This document shows positions 22,346 to 32,965 of a DNA stretch of 64,000 nt, piece after piece. Origin of the DNA: Cyrtodaria siliqua. Lineage: Eukaryota > Mollusca > Bivalvia > Adapedonta > Hiatellidae. Positions within the stretch are counted from its first letter, which is position 1. Every line of letters starts with the position of its first letter. The DNA lies in NCBI GenBank assembly GCA_037043455.1, contig JAWPHD010011213.1:12501-76500 (forward strand), given 5' to 3'. The notes beneath the pieces were generated by a model. The model saw only the letters and a list, made by a program, of their open reading frames with translations. It was not told the origin of the DNA and ran no database searches. The position numbers and the translations under genes are program-made.

Positions 22346-22794
22346 GTATCCCTTACTATATAATCCTGATAATAGGAAAACAATGAATGTAATTTTAAAA
22401 ATATTCCTCAACATTCAGGGTAAAGCATTTAAAATGTCCAGTGCACAGCATCTAAAGGCTGTATATGCTCACCATCATTAACATTAAAATCACTTCGGAA
22501 AATAGGTGCGTATACTGAGCTGGGTGTCTCATTGTATGCCAGCATATTCCCATGTTTCCTGTGCATGCACAATATATGGACCACACAATGCCAGAATATC
22601 CGTATTTATCTATTCATGTACATGCATATGCCTTTTATTCTGTCATACTGAACATTGTTTACATTTTACTAAATCTGTTTAGTATTATTGTATTAGACTG
22701 TACAACAGAAATATCACACAAAACAAACTTAAAGTGTTGGATTAATGTTTCCGATTGTGTAATATCTACATGTCAATGAACTCTTCTACCCGAG

Positions 22795-22858
22795 AGGGAG
22801 ATTTCCACCAGAGGTGGGGATGTTGAGAGACCATTTTGAAGCTGCATGTTTTCTCTAG
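22795..22858 (+). repeat. diverged copy of the exon-like segment at 21432-21518
   Basis: GAGACCATTTTGAAGCTGCA followed by a TTTTCTCTAGGGTAAATATT end parallels GAGACCACTATTCAGATGCA and CACAAGGTAAATATTTT at 21486-21530. Its corresponding frame is closed by TGA. Confidence 0.35.
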
Positions 22859-22871
22859 GGTAAATATTTTT

Positions 22872-23122
22872 TAGTTTGATTTATTTTAATGGCGTTTAAC
22901 GCTATTTTTAGCTCGTTAGGCCATTTAGGATGGTCTATTTTTTATGGTAGATCACAACATTTTTTCTGGGTAGAACTAGTACTGTATACCTCCCGCCAAC
23001 CGTAAGAATCAACACTCTCTCACTTGACAAGTTGAGCTCCCAGTGGAATTTGAACCCGTAGCGATGAGAGACGAGAACGTTTTAGTCACGTCATCTTTAT
23101 TATCCCGGCCATGGATGCGCTA
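22872..23122 (-). repeat. tRNA-derived SINE, minus-strand copy
   Basis: Read on the minus strand it has head TCTCGTCTCTCATCGC, B-box GGGTTCAAATTCC, body GAGCTCAACTTGTC and GATTCTTACGGTTGGCGGGA. The tail contains GCGTTAAACGCCATTAAAAT. It is the same family as 22086-22345 and 32059-32172, and is more diverged in the A-box region. Confidence 0.78.
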
Positions 23123-23397
23123 CAGATATTTACTAGTATGCTATAAGAGCCAGTAAAGCTAAATTAAGAGACGATGCATTGTCCGTTGTCATCTGTTAAT
23201 GTATTCGTTTAATTATGCCCCGTCAATATATTGGGTGTGGAGTCTAGCGGAATATAGTGTTGCCCTTTTCAGTATATCTTGTGCGGACTACTCTTCCTAA
23301 ACTTTTCAACAGATTCACATGATACTTGTTATGAAGAAGCATCAGTATGACTGATACCTTACATTAGGGACATTACTGTGCAAAGGTGCATTTCTAG

Positions 23398-23509
23398 TTT
23401 CAAATATCATTACATAAAACTTACTGTGAAAGCATCTCAGTATGTCTTTGTAAAACATGCTGAGCAAACTCTGACAGCATTGCCTGGATACTGTTGGTGG
23501 TTTCTTTCA
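23398..23509 (+). other. candidate coding exon A (host gene, unrecognised)
   Basis: It is preceded by GCAAAGGTGCATTTCTAG, an acceptor-like site. The frame stays open through FKYHYIKLTVKASQYVFVKH and AEQTLTALPGYCWWFLS, then meets GTAAGC at 23510, a good donor. The next plausible acceptor is only 26 bp away, too close for a normal intron. Either exons A and B are one exon carrying a one-base frame error, or one of the two is not real. I do not recognise the protein. Confidence 0.25.
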
Positions 23510-23535
23510 GTAAGCATGTACTATATTTCTGACAG

Positions 23536-23612
23536 TATCAATATTTGACTCTAGATTTAAAAAAAGAAATATGGTACAATGAAACAATGAGCTATGATTC
23601 TCACAGCTACAG
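23536..23612 (+). other. candidate coding exon B (host gene, unrecognised)
   Basis: TATATTTCTGACAG precedes a 77-bp stop-free segment (YQYLTLDLKKEIWYNETMSY then DSHSY plus two bases). CAG|GTAAAC, a good donor, follows. The exon ends in phase 2 and the next candidate exon at 24348 begins with exactly one base before its frame. Joining them restores an Arg codon and a continuous frame. The amino-acid composition looks like a folded protein, not simple sequence. Function is unknown. Confidence 0.38.
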
Positions 23613-24347
23613 GTAAACAAGAATCAAGTAGCAGTAGATTATTAAGTAGAATTTATTAAATTATGATTACATAGCTCTGTAATTGTTCGATCTTGCATTT
23701 ATATCAATATCTTGCAATTATAACAATGGTTGAATAGAAATAACTTCAAATAAGTATACAGAATTTAAACAGCGACAGAACTTACCTTGCATCACTAAAG
23801 TGGCTTTTAAATGTCACTTATAAACGGAATTAAACCCATTTAAAGAATAAATTTTTATGCGTATACATGAGTTAATTAATTTAAGGGACACACGGCAATC
23901 TTGCATTTTTTATCAGGCATTACGATTAGCACCTCTAGATCTTTTTGGCTTTTAATCTGCTTGCATGTAAACAAATGAACTGTTGGGTTTTCTTCGTTGC
24001 CAGAGATTTAAATATATTATTGGATCAATATACTCATCATTTAGTAATATGCAATCACAACTTGCACTATTCTCATAATAAACAGTAATGGTTGTGAAAA
24101 TGCAAGTTATGAAAACAAACTAAAGGGAAGCCACCAGTTTAGTAAAAATATCAATATAATTGCCTGTTCCTTTAATGCTACGTCTAATCAAAAAATGAAG
24201 AAGCTTCGTTTATAAAACATTCCTGGCATTTCTATTTATTACTCTTTATACTGCTTTAGCTTATGTAAACTCCTGTGAGGTTTTATTCAGATTATTGATT
24301 ATTTCACATGATTACTCATTTTGTGTGTGTAATGTTTGCCTTTATAG
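23613..24347 (+). other. candidate intron between exons B and C
   Basis: 735 bp running from GTAAAC to a strong acceptor (TGTTTGCCTTTATAG). It is AT-rich, with no repeat or gene seen inside. Confidence 0.35.
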
Positions 24348-24516
24348 AATGACAGTTCATCATCTAATGACAATATCTAAAGTTTGGGAGCTAACAATAT
24401 TATGCATGCAAAGCTCACCACTACCAGCACCTCTAGTTCTAAGCTGCTTGCTTGATACACATTTACTGAGTGCTGCCCGATTGTTATTTAAAGTAGCACA
24501 GCACCTTACAGACTAG
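24348..24516 (+). other. candidate terminal coding exon C (host gene, unrecognised)
   Basis: After TGTGTGTAATGTTTGCCTTTATAG-type acceptor sequence the frame reads MTVHHLMTISKVWELTILCM, QSSPLPAPLVLSCLLDTHLL and SAARLLFKVAQHLTD, then TAG at 24514. The leucine-rich helical character and in-phase joining to exon B suggest the C-terminal end of a real protein. No close AATAAA follows; an ATTAAA lies near 25106, beyond a repeat. It could be a pseudogene or a live gene whose upstream exons lie outside the recognised stretch. I cannot name the family. Confidence 0.42.
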
Positions 24517-24669
24517 ACAGAATATACAACATGAACATTGTTAACAAGCTATATTTTGGTTGATGGAAGCCAGCCACAGATTTACCGTTTTTTATACTGG
24601 GCAAAACACAATGTTGGAAGCTTCTTTCAGTTTTAGAAGTGCATGATGAGGAGATGTTATAAAGTGTGG

Positions 24670-25085
24670 AATAATAGTTATGCCCACTCAGGGCGGCATA
24701 TAGTAGTTGCACCTTCCGTCAGTTAGTCAGTACAATCGTGTCCGATCAATAACTCTGACATTCCAGGACGGATTTTCAAATAACTTAGCACAAGTGCTCA
24801 CCACAACACGACGGCGTGTCGTGCGCAAAATCCAGGTCCATAGCTCCAAGTTCAAGGTCACACTTAGAGGCCAAAGGTTAAAAAGAATTGCTTTCGTGTC
24901 CGGTTAATAACTCTGACAGTCATGGACGGATTTTCGAATAACTTGACACAAGTGCTCACCACAACAAGACGACGTGTCACGCGCAAAATCCAGGTACGTG
25001 GTTCCTAGGTCAAGGTCACACGGATTTAGAGGTCAAAGGTCAAAACCACTTTGGGGAGTATTTGTCACTTACAGTGACATTTCTT
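24670..25085 (+). repeat. dispersed repeat with two ~158-bp tandem modules
   Basis: After a TTATGCCCACTCAGGGCGGC head, the module GTGTCCGATCAATAACTCTG ... GGACGGATTTTCAAATAACT ... CAAGTGCTCACCACAACA ... GACGGCGTGTCGTGCGCAAA ... AAGTTCAAGGTCACACTTAG occurs at about 24738-24895. It recurs at about 24896-25060. The 3' end holds TTTGTCACTTACAGTGACAT. Modules of this type are common in bivalve non-coding DNA. Confidence 0.85.
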
Positions 25086-26752
25086 GTTTCTTAAATATGT
25101 TTAACTTTATTACAATATTAAAATAATTATGCCTTGCCACGAAAGTGAATCAGGCATAAATTATAGTGTTACATTTGTCCGTCCATACTCACATTCAAGT
25201 TTTCCGTTCAAGTTGTTAATTTCATTTCACCACAAGCCTTATATATTCACACATTTTTACATCTTCATGACAACAGAATGTTCCTACCAAAAATAGGTCA
25301 ATAGTAATGACCTTTACCTAGGTTTTGCCCCTCATTTACATTGTGGTTTTAGTAGGCCTTATTGCCTACTGACCGTTCCAAGTATTCACCACCCTTTCTG
25401 TTGTTTTTTGTCTCTTTCATTGAAGTTTCAAGTCCTTGTTTGCAGTACAGTGCGGACCTACGATGCCATTGCGTTCGGACGCTGTGGTCTCTATAGGACC
25501 CTATATATCATTTTATATTAAAGCTTTTGATATAAAGTCAATTACTGAGATACGAAAACTTTTTTCTGTAGCTTTTTATTTTTTCTATTCCTAACAGGGT
25601 TATTGTTGAGTTCTACATCTATACATGCATCTAGCGAATATATTATCGTGTTACTAAATTTCTTTTCTAAATGTACAATCTTGAAATATTATATGAAACC
25701 ATGTAATATATGACAGTATATTTATCATTAGAATTCTAGCATGTAGCTAGTACGGTTACAACTAATGATTGGATTTGTGACATAACATCCCTTTATATCT
25801 TAACATGTCATTGTTTAGCTTTTTCTGTCTAATAACTATTATAATATTCAATGTAAGATTTAAAAGCACTACTGACTCTTACATGGCCGCCATGATCTGT
25901 CATCAGATTTTGTCAGGTTCATATTTTATACTGGACTTTTGTTTCAATTCCAGTCATCTATGAGTCGTGGAGCAATTACAACAATATGTTATAAAGATTT
26001 ATTTAATGAGAACTCATTTGAAACTAGTCAACAATCCATGTTAAACGTATTCCATGAGTAGTATAACATGCCCTTCTCTATTACACATCAATGTTACATG
26101 TAGTTCACTTATATAAGAATCAGAAAGTATATTTCCATAGTCATGTCTAGCAAGGGAGATAAAGCGAGATATTATATTGTCCTGTATACAGGGGAGATAA
26201 CATGAATAGCATTAATGTTTAGCTTTACCACAGTTGTCTGTTAAAATTTTAGAAGCATGTCATGTTGGAATAGCTTTTTATGTTTAACATAGAAACTCAA
26301 TGAAAAACATATAAAGTGACATTATAAAAGGGAGAAAAAATAGTGTGCACTAATAGAGTAAATGGAGAACTTATATACAAAGTGGGAATCTTAATATACA
26401 TAACCAATAACAGATGTTGGATTCATCAAGTCCAAACTTAGATATATTTTTTTGAAATCAGGTCCACCATGTTTTATTTGTGTGTGATTTTATTTTATCT
26501 TTTTTTATAATACAAACATGTATTTTTCCCTTTGCTTTTCGAAAATGTCTTGTTTCATATTCTTGCAGGCTATACATTTCTCAACTTTAAACAGTATTTA
26601 AATATAGCTTTTAAAAACTGTTAAAGTAGGATTAGTGTTTTGTTAATTTCTGATTGAATATAAATTTTCTGGTAGTAAGGAGGAGATTATTCAAAAAACA
26701 ATATCAAACTTATCATTGCCAAAGATGATGTCAGTGACTGACCATACATTTA
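25086..26752. other. AT-rich sequence, no gene recognised
   Basis: About 1.7 kb. ATTATGCCTTGCCACGAAAG near 25118 looks like the head of another dispersed module of the preceding type. Otherwise nothing is recognised. It may include intronic or flanking DNA of the candidate gene at 23.4-24.5 kb. Confidence 0.45.
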
Positions 26753-26951
26753 TTATGAAAGAAATTTGCAAGTGCTTGCCAAAAATATTTTACTACATTC
26801 ATAGAATAGGTGTTTGATTGTTTCTATATCTTCTTTGCAAAAAGAGCAAAGATCTGTATTAGAAATATTCATTTTTTTAAGTAAATAGTTTGTTCCCAAA
26901 ATTCTATGCTTTATTCTGAATTGCAACCATTGCATATTTCAGTCTTTTGTC
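26753..26951 (-). pseudogene. LINE C-terminal Cys/His domain fragment
   Basis: The minus-strand frame reads MQWLQFRIKHRILGTNYLLK, then DLCSFCKEDIETIKHLFYEC. This contains the C-x2-C-x7-H-x4-C pattern of the zinc-binding region at the end of L1/Tx1-like and related LINE RT proteins. An in-frame stop lies just upstream of MQWL. The fragment abuts the plus-strand LINE piece starting at 26952 with no gap, so the two were joined by rearrangement or adjacent insertion. Confidence 0.75.
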
Positions 26952-27778
26952 GATTTGAAAGCAATAGTTATAGATGGTATTGAACCTCGTATTATAAAAG
27001 CAGTATCGGATTGCATCATTAATGCTATCACTTCAATCATTAATAAATGCATAGATCAAGGCGTATTTCCTGATCAGCTGAAAAAGGCATGCGTGTTGCC
27101 TATAAACAAAAATGGACACACAAAAATGGACCAAAAGATGACCCGAACAATGATAGACCTATCTGATTATTACCAAAAAATTCCAAAATCTTTGAGAAAC
27201 ATGTTGCTGCATGCAACTGCACTCTTTTTGTTCAGCAATTTTAATATTTTGCACTCGGCTCAATCTGGATTTCGTAAAAAGCATTCTTGCCAAACAGCAC
27301 TTACTCACCTTATTGATAGCTGGTTGAAACAAATTGATTCTGGAAACTTTGTTGGCAGAGTTTTCCTTGACGAGAGAAAGGCTTTTGATATGGTTGATCA
27401 TGAGATACTATTATAAAAATTGCATTTGTATCATTTTTCGCCTTTAACCACACGTTGGTTTCAGTCATATCTGTCTAACAGGACACAAGTGGTCAGAGTT
27501 GGACAGCATCAATCTGAGGAGAGAATCATCAAATCAGGTGTGCCTCAGGGATCCATACTAGGACCACTTTTGTTCTTGATTTATGTAAATGATCTACCTT
27601 TAACTTTCAAAGAAACTTCAGTTGACATATATGCTGATGATTCCACGCTACGTATAACAGGTCTGGATGTGTCATCCATTGAGAGTAAATTACAAACAAA
27701 CTTAAATAACATACATAACTGGTGCACTATAAATAACATGGTTATAAATCCTACAAAAACAACATGTATGCTATTAGG
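26952..27778 (+). pseudogene. CR1/L2-like LINE reverse transcriptase, fragment A
   Basis: The reading contains IEPRIIKAVSDCIINAITSI and INKCIDQGVFPDQLKKACVL. HSAQSGFRKKHSCQTALTHL and RVFLDERKAFDMVDHEILL (motif A; ERKAFD) follow. A stop comes next, then [40 protein letters not shown] (motif B) and [13 protein letters not shown] (motif C, YADD intact). It ends at TTCMLLGT. A frameshift lies near 27125, where the family NYRP segment is scrambled. By eye it is very similar to fragment B (28937-29756). Both ends are internal to the element, unlike a normal 5'-truncated insertion. Confidence 0.88.
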
Positions 27779-28089
27779 AACGAGAAGTCACTCATGAAAG
27801 AAAATCATAACCAGACTGGGAAAACAGCTTATCAAAATGGGCCTAAGAAACCTATGGTTTACATCCGGCTTCTAAGACAGTATCAACAGTATCAACAGCG
27901 ATCAATCGGATTATCTCGCTAAACTTTCGCAATATCTCGTACGGATATTGTTTTCGCTAACGTCACGATGTGCCAAATATCATGTATGGACACCTATTCA
28001 ACTTTCAAGGTCGTCAAAAGTTTTAAACCGCGTGGCGTAAGTTTACAGATGACGAGGTATATTTACCTATTTTGAGTATACAAACTCTA
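27779..28089. other. unassigned sequence between LINE pieces
   Basis: No coding or repeat identity was recognised. It separates the 3' break of fragment A from the 5' break of fragment B. Confidence 0.45.
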
Positions 28090-30162
28090 TAGACACACTA
28101 TAAACGGCTTTAATCTGCCAGACCAAACTCCAAAACTGGACCGTCGAAATAAGTTCAAAAATAATTGATCATATCTACACTACACATCCTGAAAATATAA
28201 TCGAAATAAATGTACCATTCATATGCATGACTGACCATTATCCTGTAGATGTATATTTTATTAGGAAAATTGAATGACAAAATTAAGATTCACTAAAAAC
28301 GGTCATAAAACTATTAATTACAGATCATTTGGAAAATTTGATGAACAAGAATTTAAAAATGAGTTGTATAATTCAGGAATAAATACTGCTGAAACACTCA
28401 CTGCTCCAAACACTTCACTTGAATATTAATACTCAGTGTTAAACAATGCTCTTTCTAAACAACAGAGACAAATTAAACGCCCAAAACAGCCTGAATGGTA
28501 CTCTGGTAAAATTAAAGAGGCAAGAAAATTACGTGATACATTCAATAAAGCTAAAAGATGGCCAGAATATAAAAAATGAAGGAATAAAACTAACCATCTG
28601 ATAAGGTAAGAACACATTTTTTGCAAATGCTTTTAAAGATAAATTAGACTCTAAATTTATTTGGTCGCATCTTAAATCAATATCTGCACAGATCAATCAA
28701 ACTGTTATTAAATTACGACCAATTTTAAATATCGACAATGTTATAATTGAGGGAGAGAAAAGTATAGCTGACGCTCTAAATTACCACTTTATTAATATTG
28801 CTAAAAACATAAACAAAACTCCACTATATGCAAATAACTACGCTGAATTAAAAAAACGTATTGATAATAAATTAAAACAGGCAATATTTAAAATAGATTA
28901 CATCTCGATTTTGGAAGTAAGGCGAATAATTGATAAATTAGATATAAATAAAGCAAAAGTTATAGATGGTATTGAACCTCGTATTATAAAAGCAGCATCG
29001 GATTGCATCATTAATGCTATCATTTCAATCATTAATAAATGCATAGATCAAGGCATATTTCCTGATCATCTAAAAAAGGCATGCGTGTTGCCTATAAACA
29101 AAAATGGACCAAAAGATGACCCGATCAATTATAGACCTACCACATTATTACCAACAATTTCCAAAATCTTTGAGAAACATGTTGCTGCATGCAACTGCAC
29201 TCTTTTTTTTCAGCAATTTTAATATTTTGCACTCGGCTCAATCTGGATTTCGTAAAAAGCATTCTTGCCAAGTAGCAATTATTCGCCTTGTTGATAGCTG
29301 GTTGAAACAAATTTGATTCCGGAAACTTTGTTGGCAGTGTCTTCCTTGACTTGAGAAAGGCTTTTGATATGGTTGATCATGAGATACCATTATAAAAATG
29401 CATTTGTATCATTTTGCGCCTTTAACCATACGTTGGTTTCAGTCATATCTGTCTAACAGGACACAAGTGGTCAGAGTTGGACAGCATCAATCTGAGGAGA
29501 AAATCATCAAATCAGGTGTCCCTCAGGGATCCATACTAGGACCACTTTTGTTCTTGATTTATGTAAATGATCTACCTTTAACTTTCAAAGAAGCTTCAGT
29601 TGACATGTATGCTGATGACTCCACGCTACGTACAACAAGTCTGGATGTGTCATCCATTGAGAGTAAATTACAAACAAACTTAAATAACATAAATAACTGG
29701 TGCACTATAAATAACATGGTTATAAATCCTACAAAAACAACATGTATGCTATTAGGTTCAAAATATAAAATAAACCATTCTCGAAAACTCACGCTTTCGA
29801 TAGATAATTGCTTGATACAATCAGTGTCTTCTCAAAAACTTCTCGGAATTAAAATAGATCAACATCTAAAGTAGGATATTCAGATAAGCAAAGTCTGCAA
29901 TCAAATTTCGAGTAAATTCACTCTTTTAAGACGAATATCTAAATATTTGACACTTGATATGAAAAAGCTATTCTATAATGCATATTTAGTTCCAATATTT
30001 GATTATTGTTCTATCCTCTGGAGCAATTGTACTAAATCAAATTTTACAAAGGTTGTAACTTTACAAGAAAGCATTGCACGCTGGATTTTGATGAAACCTT
30101 TACATACACCTTCTGCAAATCTGTTTAATGAGTTGAATAGGATGTCACTTGAAACAAGACGT
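28090..30162 (+). pseudogene. CR1/L2-like LINE, fragment B: endonuclease end through RT
   Basis: It begins inside an AP-endonuclease domain: SSKIIDHIYTTHPENIIEIN and MTDHYPVDVYFI near 28155-28255, with DHYP as the catalytic end motif. A linker follows (FGKFDEQEFKNELYNSGINT; QPEWYSGKIKEARKLRDTFN). RT then runs from VRRIIDKLDINKAKVIDGIE at 28915, with DDPINYRPTTLLPTISKIFE at about 29115 and SQSGF-type HSAQSGFRKKHSCQ. A DLRKAFDMVDHEI-type motif A is at about 29350, [12 protein letters not shown] at 29520 and [13 protein letters not shown] at 29607. The thumb (KKLFYNAYLVPIFDYCSILW) is at 29965. Several frameshifts and stops make it inactive. The gene is interrupted at 30163 by a MITE and resumes at 30982. 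Confidence 0.88.
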
Positions 30163-30981
30163 AAAGGACAAGGTATGATAAGGGGGTATTTTGGCCCCCA
30201 ATATATTCAAAATACAAATAATAATATTTACATACACTATTCAACTTTTATAATCGGTCACTTGTCAAAGAATCATATGTTTTTTTAATAATTGATATTT
30301 TCATTTGAAATTTTAACTGGCGTCGTTTAACAAATATCGCTAGCGATTTATAAAACTTAATCTGCCCTGATTGGACTAAAACCTTGTTGATAAACTTAAT
30401 AAAATATTGGTATGTGTTTCGGTGATTTCCAGTTTTTAGTATTCGTGTTATTTTCAAAAAAACTGGGTGACCGATTATTGAGTAGTGTATAATCTGCTGT
30501 GCATATTGAAGTAAATTGATCATATTCTATCTTCAAAAGATGTTTTTATTTATTTTATTTATCTAGAAGAATTAACAGGGTCTCAAAAAAATGGCCTTTT
30601 TGGTAATTTTGTTAGATTTTGTAGATTTTGGACCTTTCTGGGCAAGATTTTGATGCTAAACGAGCACGCACAGTTTTTTGACTGTGATGCATCCCTATCA
30701 AGTACCGGTTTCAACAAAAAATCAACTGTGCTCGAGGGTACGCTCTATTACCAAGACCAAAAACTGATTGAAAACTGCTGAAAATGAACAAAAATGTCAT
30801 TTTTTGAAAGAAAATGCCTTGTTTGTAAGGCTCTTAAACTCATTTAGAGCCTTCAAACGTACTTGTAATGATTTTTAGTAATGATTCAGTTCATTTGTAG
30901 GAAAACTAGATATTCAAAACGTGTGCATTAGAACTTTCAATATTGGGGTTCAATTTTGCCGCTTATCATACCTAGTCCTTT
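30163..30981. mobile_element. 819-bp MITE-like element inserted in the LINE
   Basis: The ends are inverted: AAAGGACAAGGTATGATAAG at 30163 is mirrored at 30981 with one difference in 20. Similarity continues to about 43 bp on each side (the CCCCAATAT block at about 30196 and 30940). Removing it brings LINE fragments RRK-Q and QVGVLVYKAIHNLTP together in order. No transposase frame is present inside; the minus-strand frame 30248-30523 is not a known family. A target duplication could not be assigned confidently. I infer a non-autonomous DNA transposon of unknown superfamily. Confidence 0.8.
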
Positions 30982-31502
30982 CAAGTAGGTGTTTTAGTTT
31001 ATAAAGCAATTCATAATCTTACACCAATATCACACACCAATATCACAAAGTAAATTAATAACATATTCTGAAATAAAAGATGTAATTTAAGATCATGCAT
31101 TAAACATGACATTAAACATCCTAGACCTAAATCCGAATATTTAAAACAATATTTTACCTATATTGCCATGCGGACTTGGAATTCAATCCCAGAAAATATC
31201 CGGACGTCTTTTTCTATTGATGCTTTCAAATACAATTATAAACTATTTCTATTTCAAGGTAACAGGACTGGTGTTCTGCTCAAATTAAGTTGTGTTAATA
31301 GTGAATACTTGTTTAGTATGCAAGCTTGTAACATATATTTAATGTTATGTGCAAGTATTCACTTGATATTGTTTATTAGTTTTACTAATAATTGCTGTTG
31401 TTATTAGAAGGCCTCACGGAAGATAAGTGTTGTGCAATTGTTTGTACAATCTTAATGAGTTGTATCTTCATGAAATAAAGAATTGATTATTATTATTATT
31501 AT
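30982..31502 (+). pseudogene. CR1/L2-like LINE, fragment B 3' end with ATT tail
   Basis: The reading resumes with QVGVLVYKAIHNLTPIS. It ends with RTWNSIPENIRTSFSIDAFK and YNYKLFLF (31168-31245), the usual C-terminal end of this LINE type. A 3' untranslated stretch follows, with ATAAAG at 31475, then GATTATTATTATTATTATC (31483-31502), a microsatellite tail of the kind used by CR1/L2-like elements. Confidence 0.85.
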
Positions 31503-31771
31503 CAGGGGCGTAGCTAGGGACTTTATTATGTGTATGCAAACAGTGTAGGGGGTCCGGGGCATGCTCCCTAGGAAAAAAGTTTTCCTGGACCGTCTGTGGT
31601 GCAATCTGGAGGCATTTAAGCCACACAATGAGGCTGATTTTGTCTCTGATTTTTTTTTTTTGTGTTTTCTCGAAAAAAAATTAAAAAGTGATCTTCTTTT
31701 ATTTATTTTTTCAATATTTGAGACAATGTGTACGCAACTATGTACTTTGCGTACAGGTAGCTACGCGCCTG
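31503..31771. mobile_element. 269-bp MITE with CAGGGGCGTAGCTA ends
   Basis: CAGGGGCGTAGCTAGG at 31503 and the reverse complement of the right end (CAGGCGCGTAGCTACC, ending at 31771) agree at 13 of 16 positions. A subterminal hairpin (GTACGC/GCGTAC) lies at 31730-31755. The element sits immediately after the ATT tail of the LINE. No coding capacity. An 8-bp target duplication could not be confirmed. Confidence 0.65.
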
Positions 31772-32058
31772 ATCTAATTTATAAAACCTTTCAATTGAGT
31801 CCTCTCCTAAATGCGGAAAATTCAACACGTAGGCCACTCTCATACTCTTTTCTTACGTCATACAGTGATCCCGAGTCAGCCGCCAACATCAAATGGTTTA
31901 CAAGCAAGTCAACTGCGCTACAGAGGCTAACAAGTATCACAAGCCGGTCAGATGTCAGCATTTTTTTTTGGAATTGACAAAAATCAAAAACACATTTATC
32001 ATGAAATATTTGAGCACTAGATAAACTAGTCATCATGAGACAAAATGAACATGATTTT
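31772..32058. other. spacer, nothing recognised
   Basis: Unassigned sequence between the MITE and the SINE. The frame crossing it (31561-31977) runs through the MITE and a poly-T stretch and is not considered a gene. Confidence 0.5.
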
Positions 32059-32172
32059 AATAAGAACCGACACTTCCTTACTTACAAGTCGAGATCCCAG
32101 TAGGATTCGAACTCGCAGAGGTGAGAGGCGAAGGTTTACAACGCAACGTCGTTAACCATTCGGCTACTATTG
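32059..32172 (-). repeat. tRNA-derived SINE head, minus strand, 3'-truncated
   Basis: Read on the minus strand: A-box-like TAGCCGAATGGTTAACG, then CCTTCGCCTCTCACC and B-box AGTTCGAATCC. The body follows (GATCTCGACTTGTAAGTAAG, GTGTCGGTTCTTATT). This is the best preserved tRNA head of the three family copies. The 3' body and tail are absent. Confidence 0.8.
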
Positions 32173-32965
32173 AATTTGATTGTGTTTCTATTGTTCAATG
32201 GCACGATATCTTCGTGAAATTTACTCTTATTGTATGACGTCAATATCGATCTGTGCTCTTTGCCTACATGAGAGGACATATCAAACGGAATCCTTTTACA
32301 ACACTGCGAACACGCCTAGAGTACATTATATTCAGAAACTTATCATATTAAAAACAGATTTGTACAGCATCACTATTATATTGATATTATATTCAAGAAC
32401 GGATGACCTACCTAACCTCGTTAAACATTATAGACTTGACATCAGCCTGCTTTTAGTTTTAATTAATTTGACATGTACTGCTACTTCCTCGTAGGACATG
32501 TATCCGCTCTTGCCTGTTCAAAAGGCAACTTGCCCTACATATTCGCATATACACATGTACAGATTAGCTCACCCAGCACGTGCTGCACGCCGTTATCGCC
32601 TTGAGCAGCACGGACTGTGTGGGCTAAAATCTACCGTGTATAGATGTCGTGTATAGTCGACAAATAACGATACTTACCAGTTTATATATACCACTGATGT
32701 GCACCCTCTTGTTTAATGTTTACTTTAAAAAAAAATCGAGGGCACATGTTTACGCGGCATGCAGATTGGGATTATGTTCGTCAGTTTCAGTATATTCATG
32801 CGCAATCAACGCGCGTTATGACCTAAACATGCACTATACAGATACAGACGCATGGTTAGAAGTTGCTTTATTGTTGTTGGTAAGTATTATTAAAATTATA
32901 ATTGTTTATTTTGTTGCTAAAACAAACAAAAATGGTAATACAGCAGATAATATGATCATCGTGTG
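32173..32965. other. unassigned sequence with one imperfect hairpin
   Basis: No gene is recognised. The 106-codon frame 32649-32969 has one hydrophobic segment but no family motif. An imperfect 22-bp inverted repeat (32564-32585 against 32606-32627; TTAGCTCACC... and ...GGGCTAA) with a 20-base loop surrounds a CACGTG-like centre. Confidence 0.4.

Noticed and set aside
31561..31977. 138-codon ORF
   Set aside because: It runs through a MITE end and a poly-T tract and has no recognisable domain.
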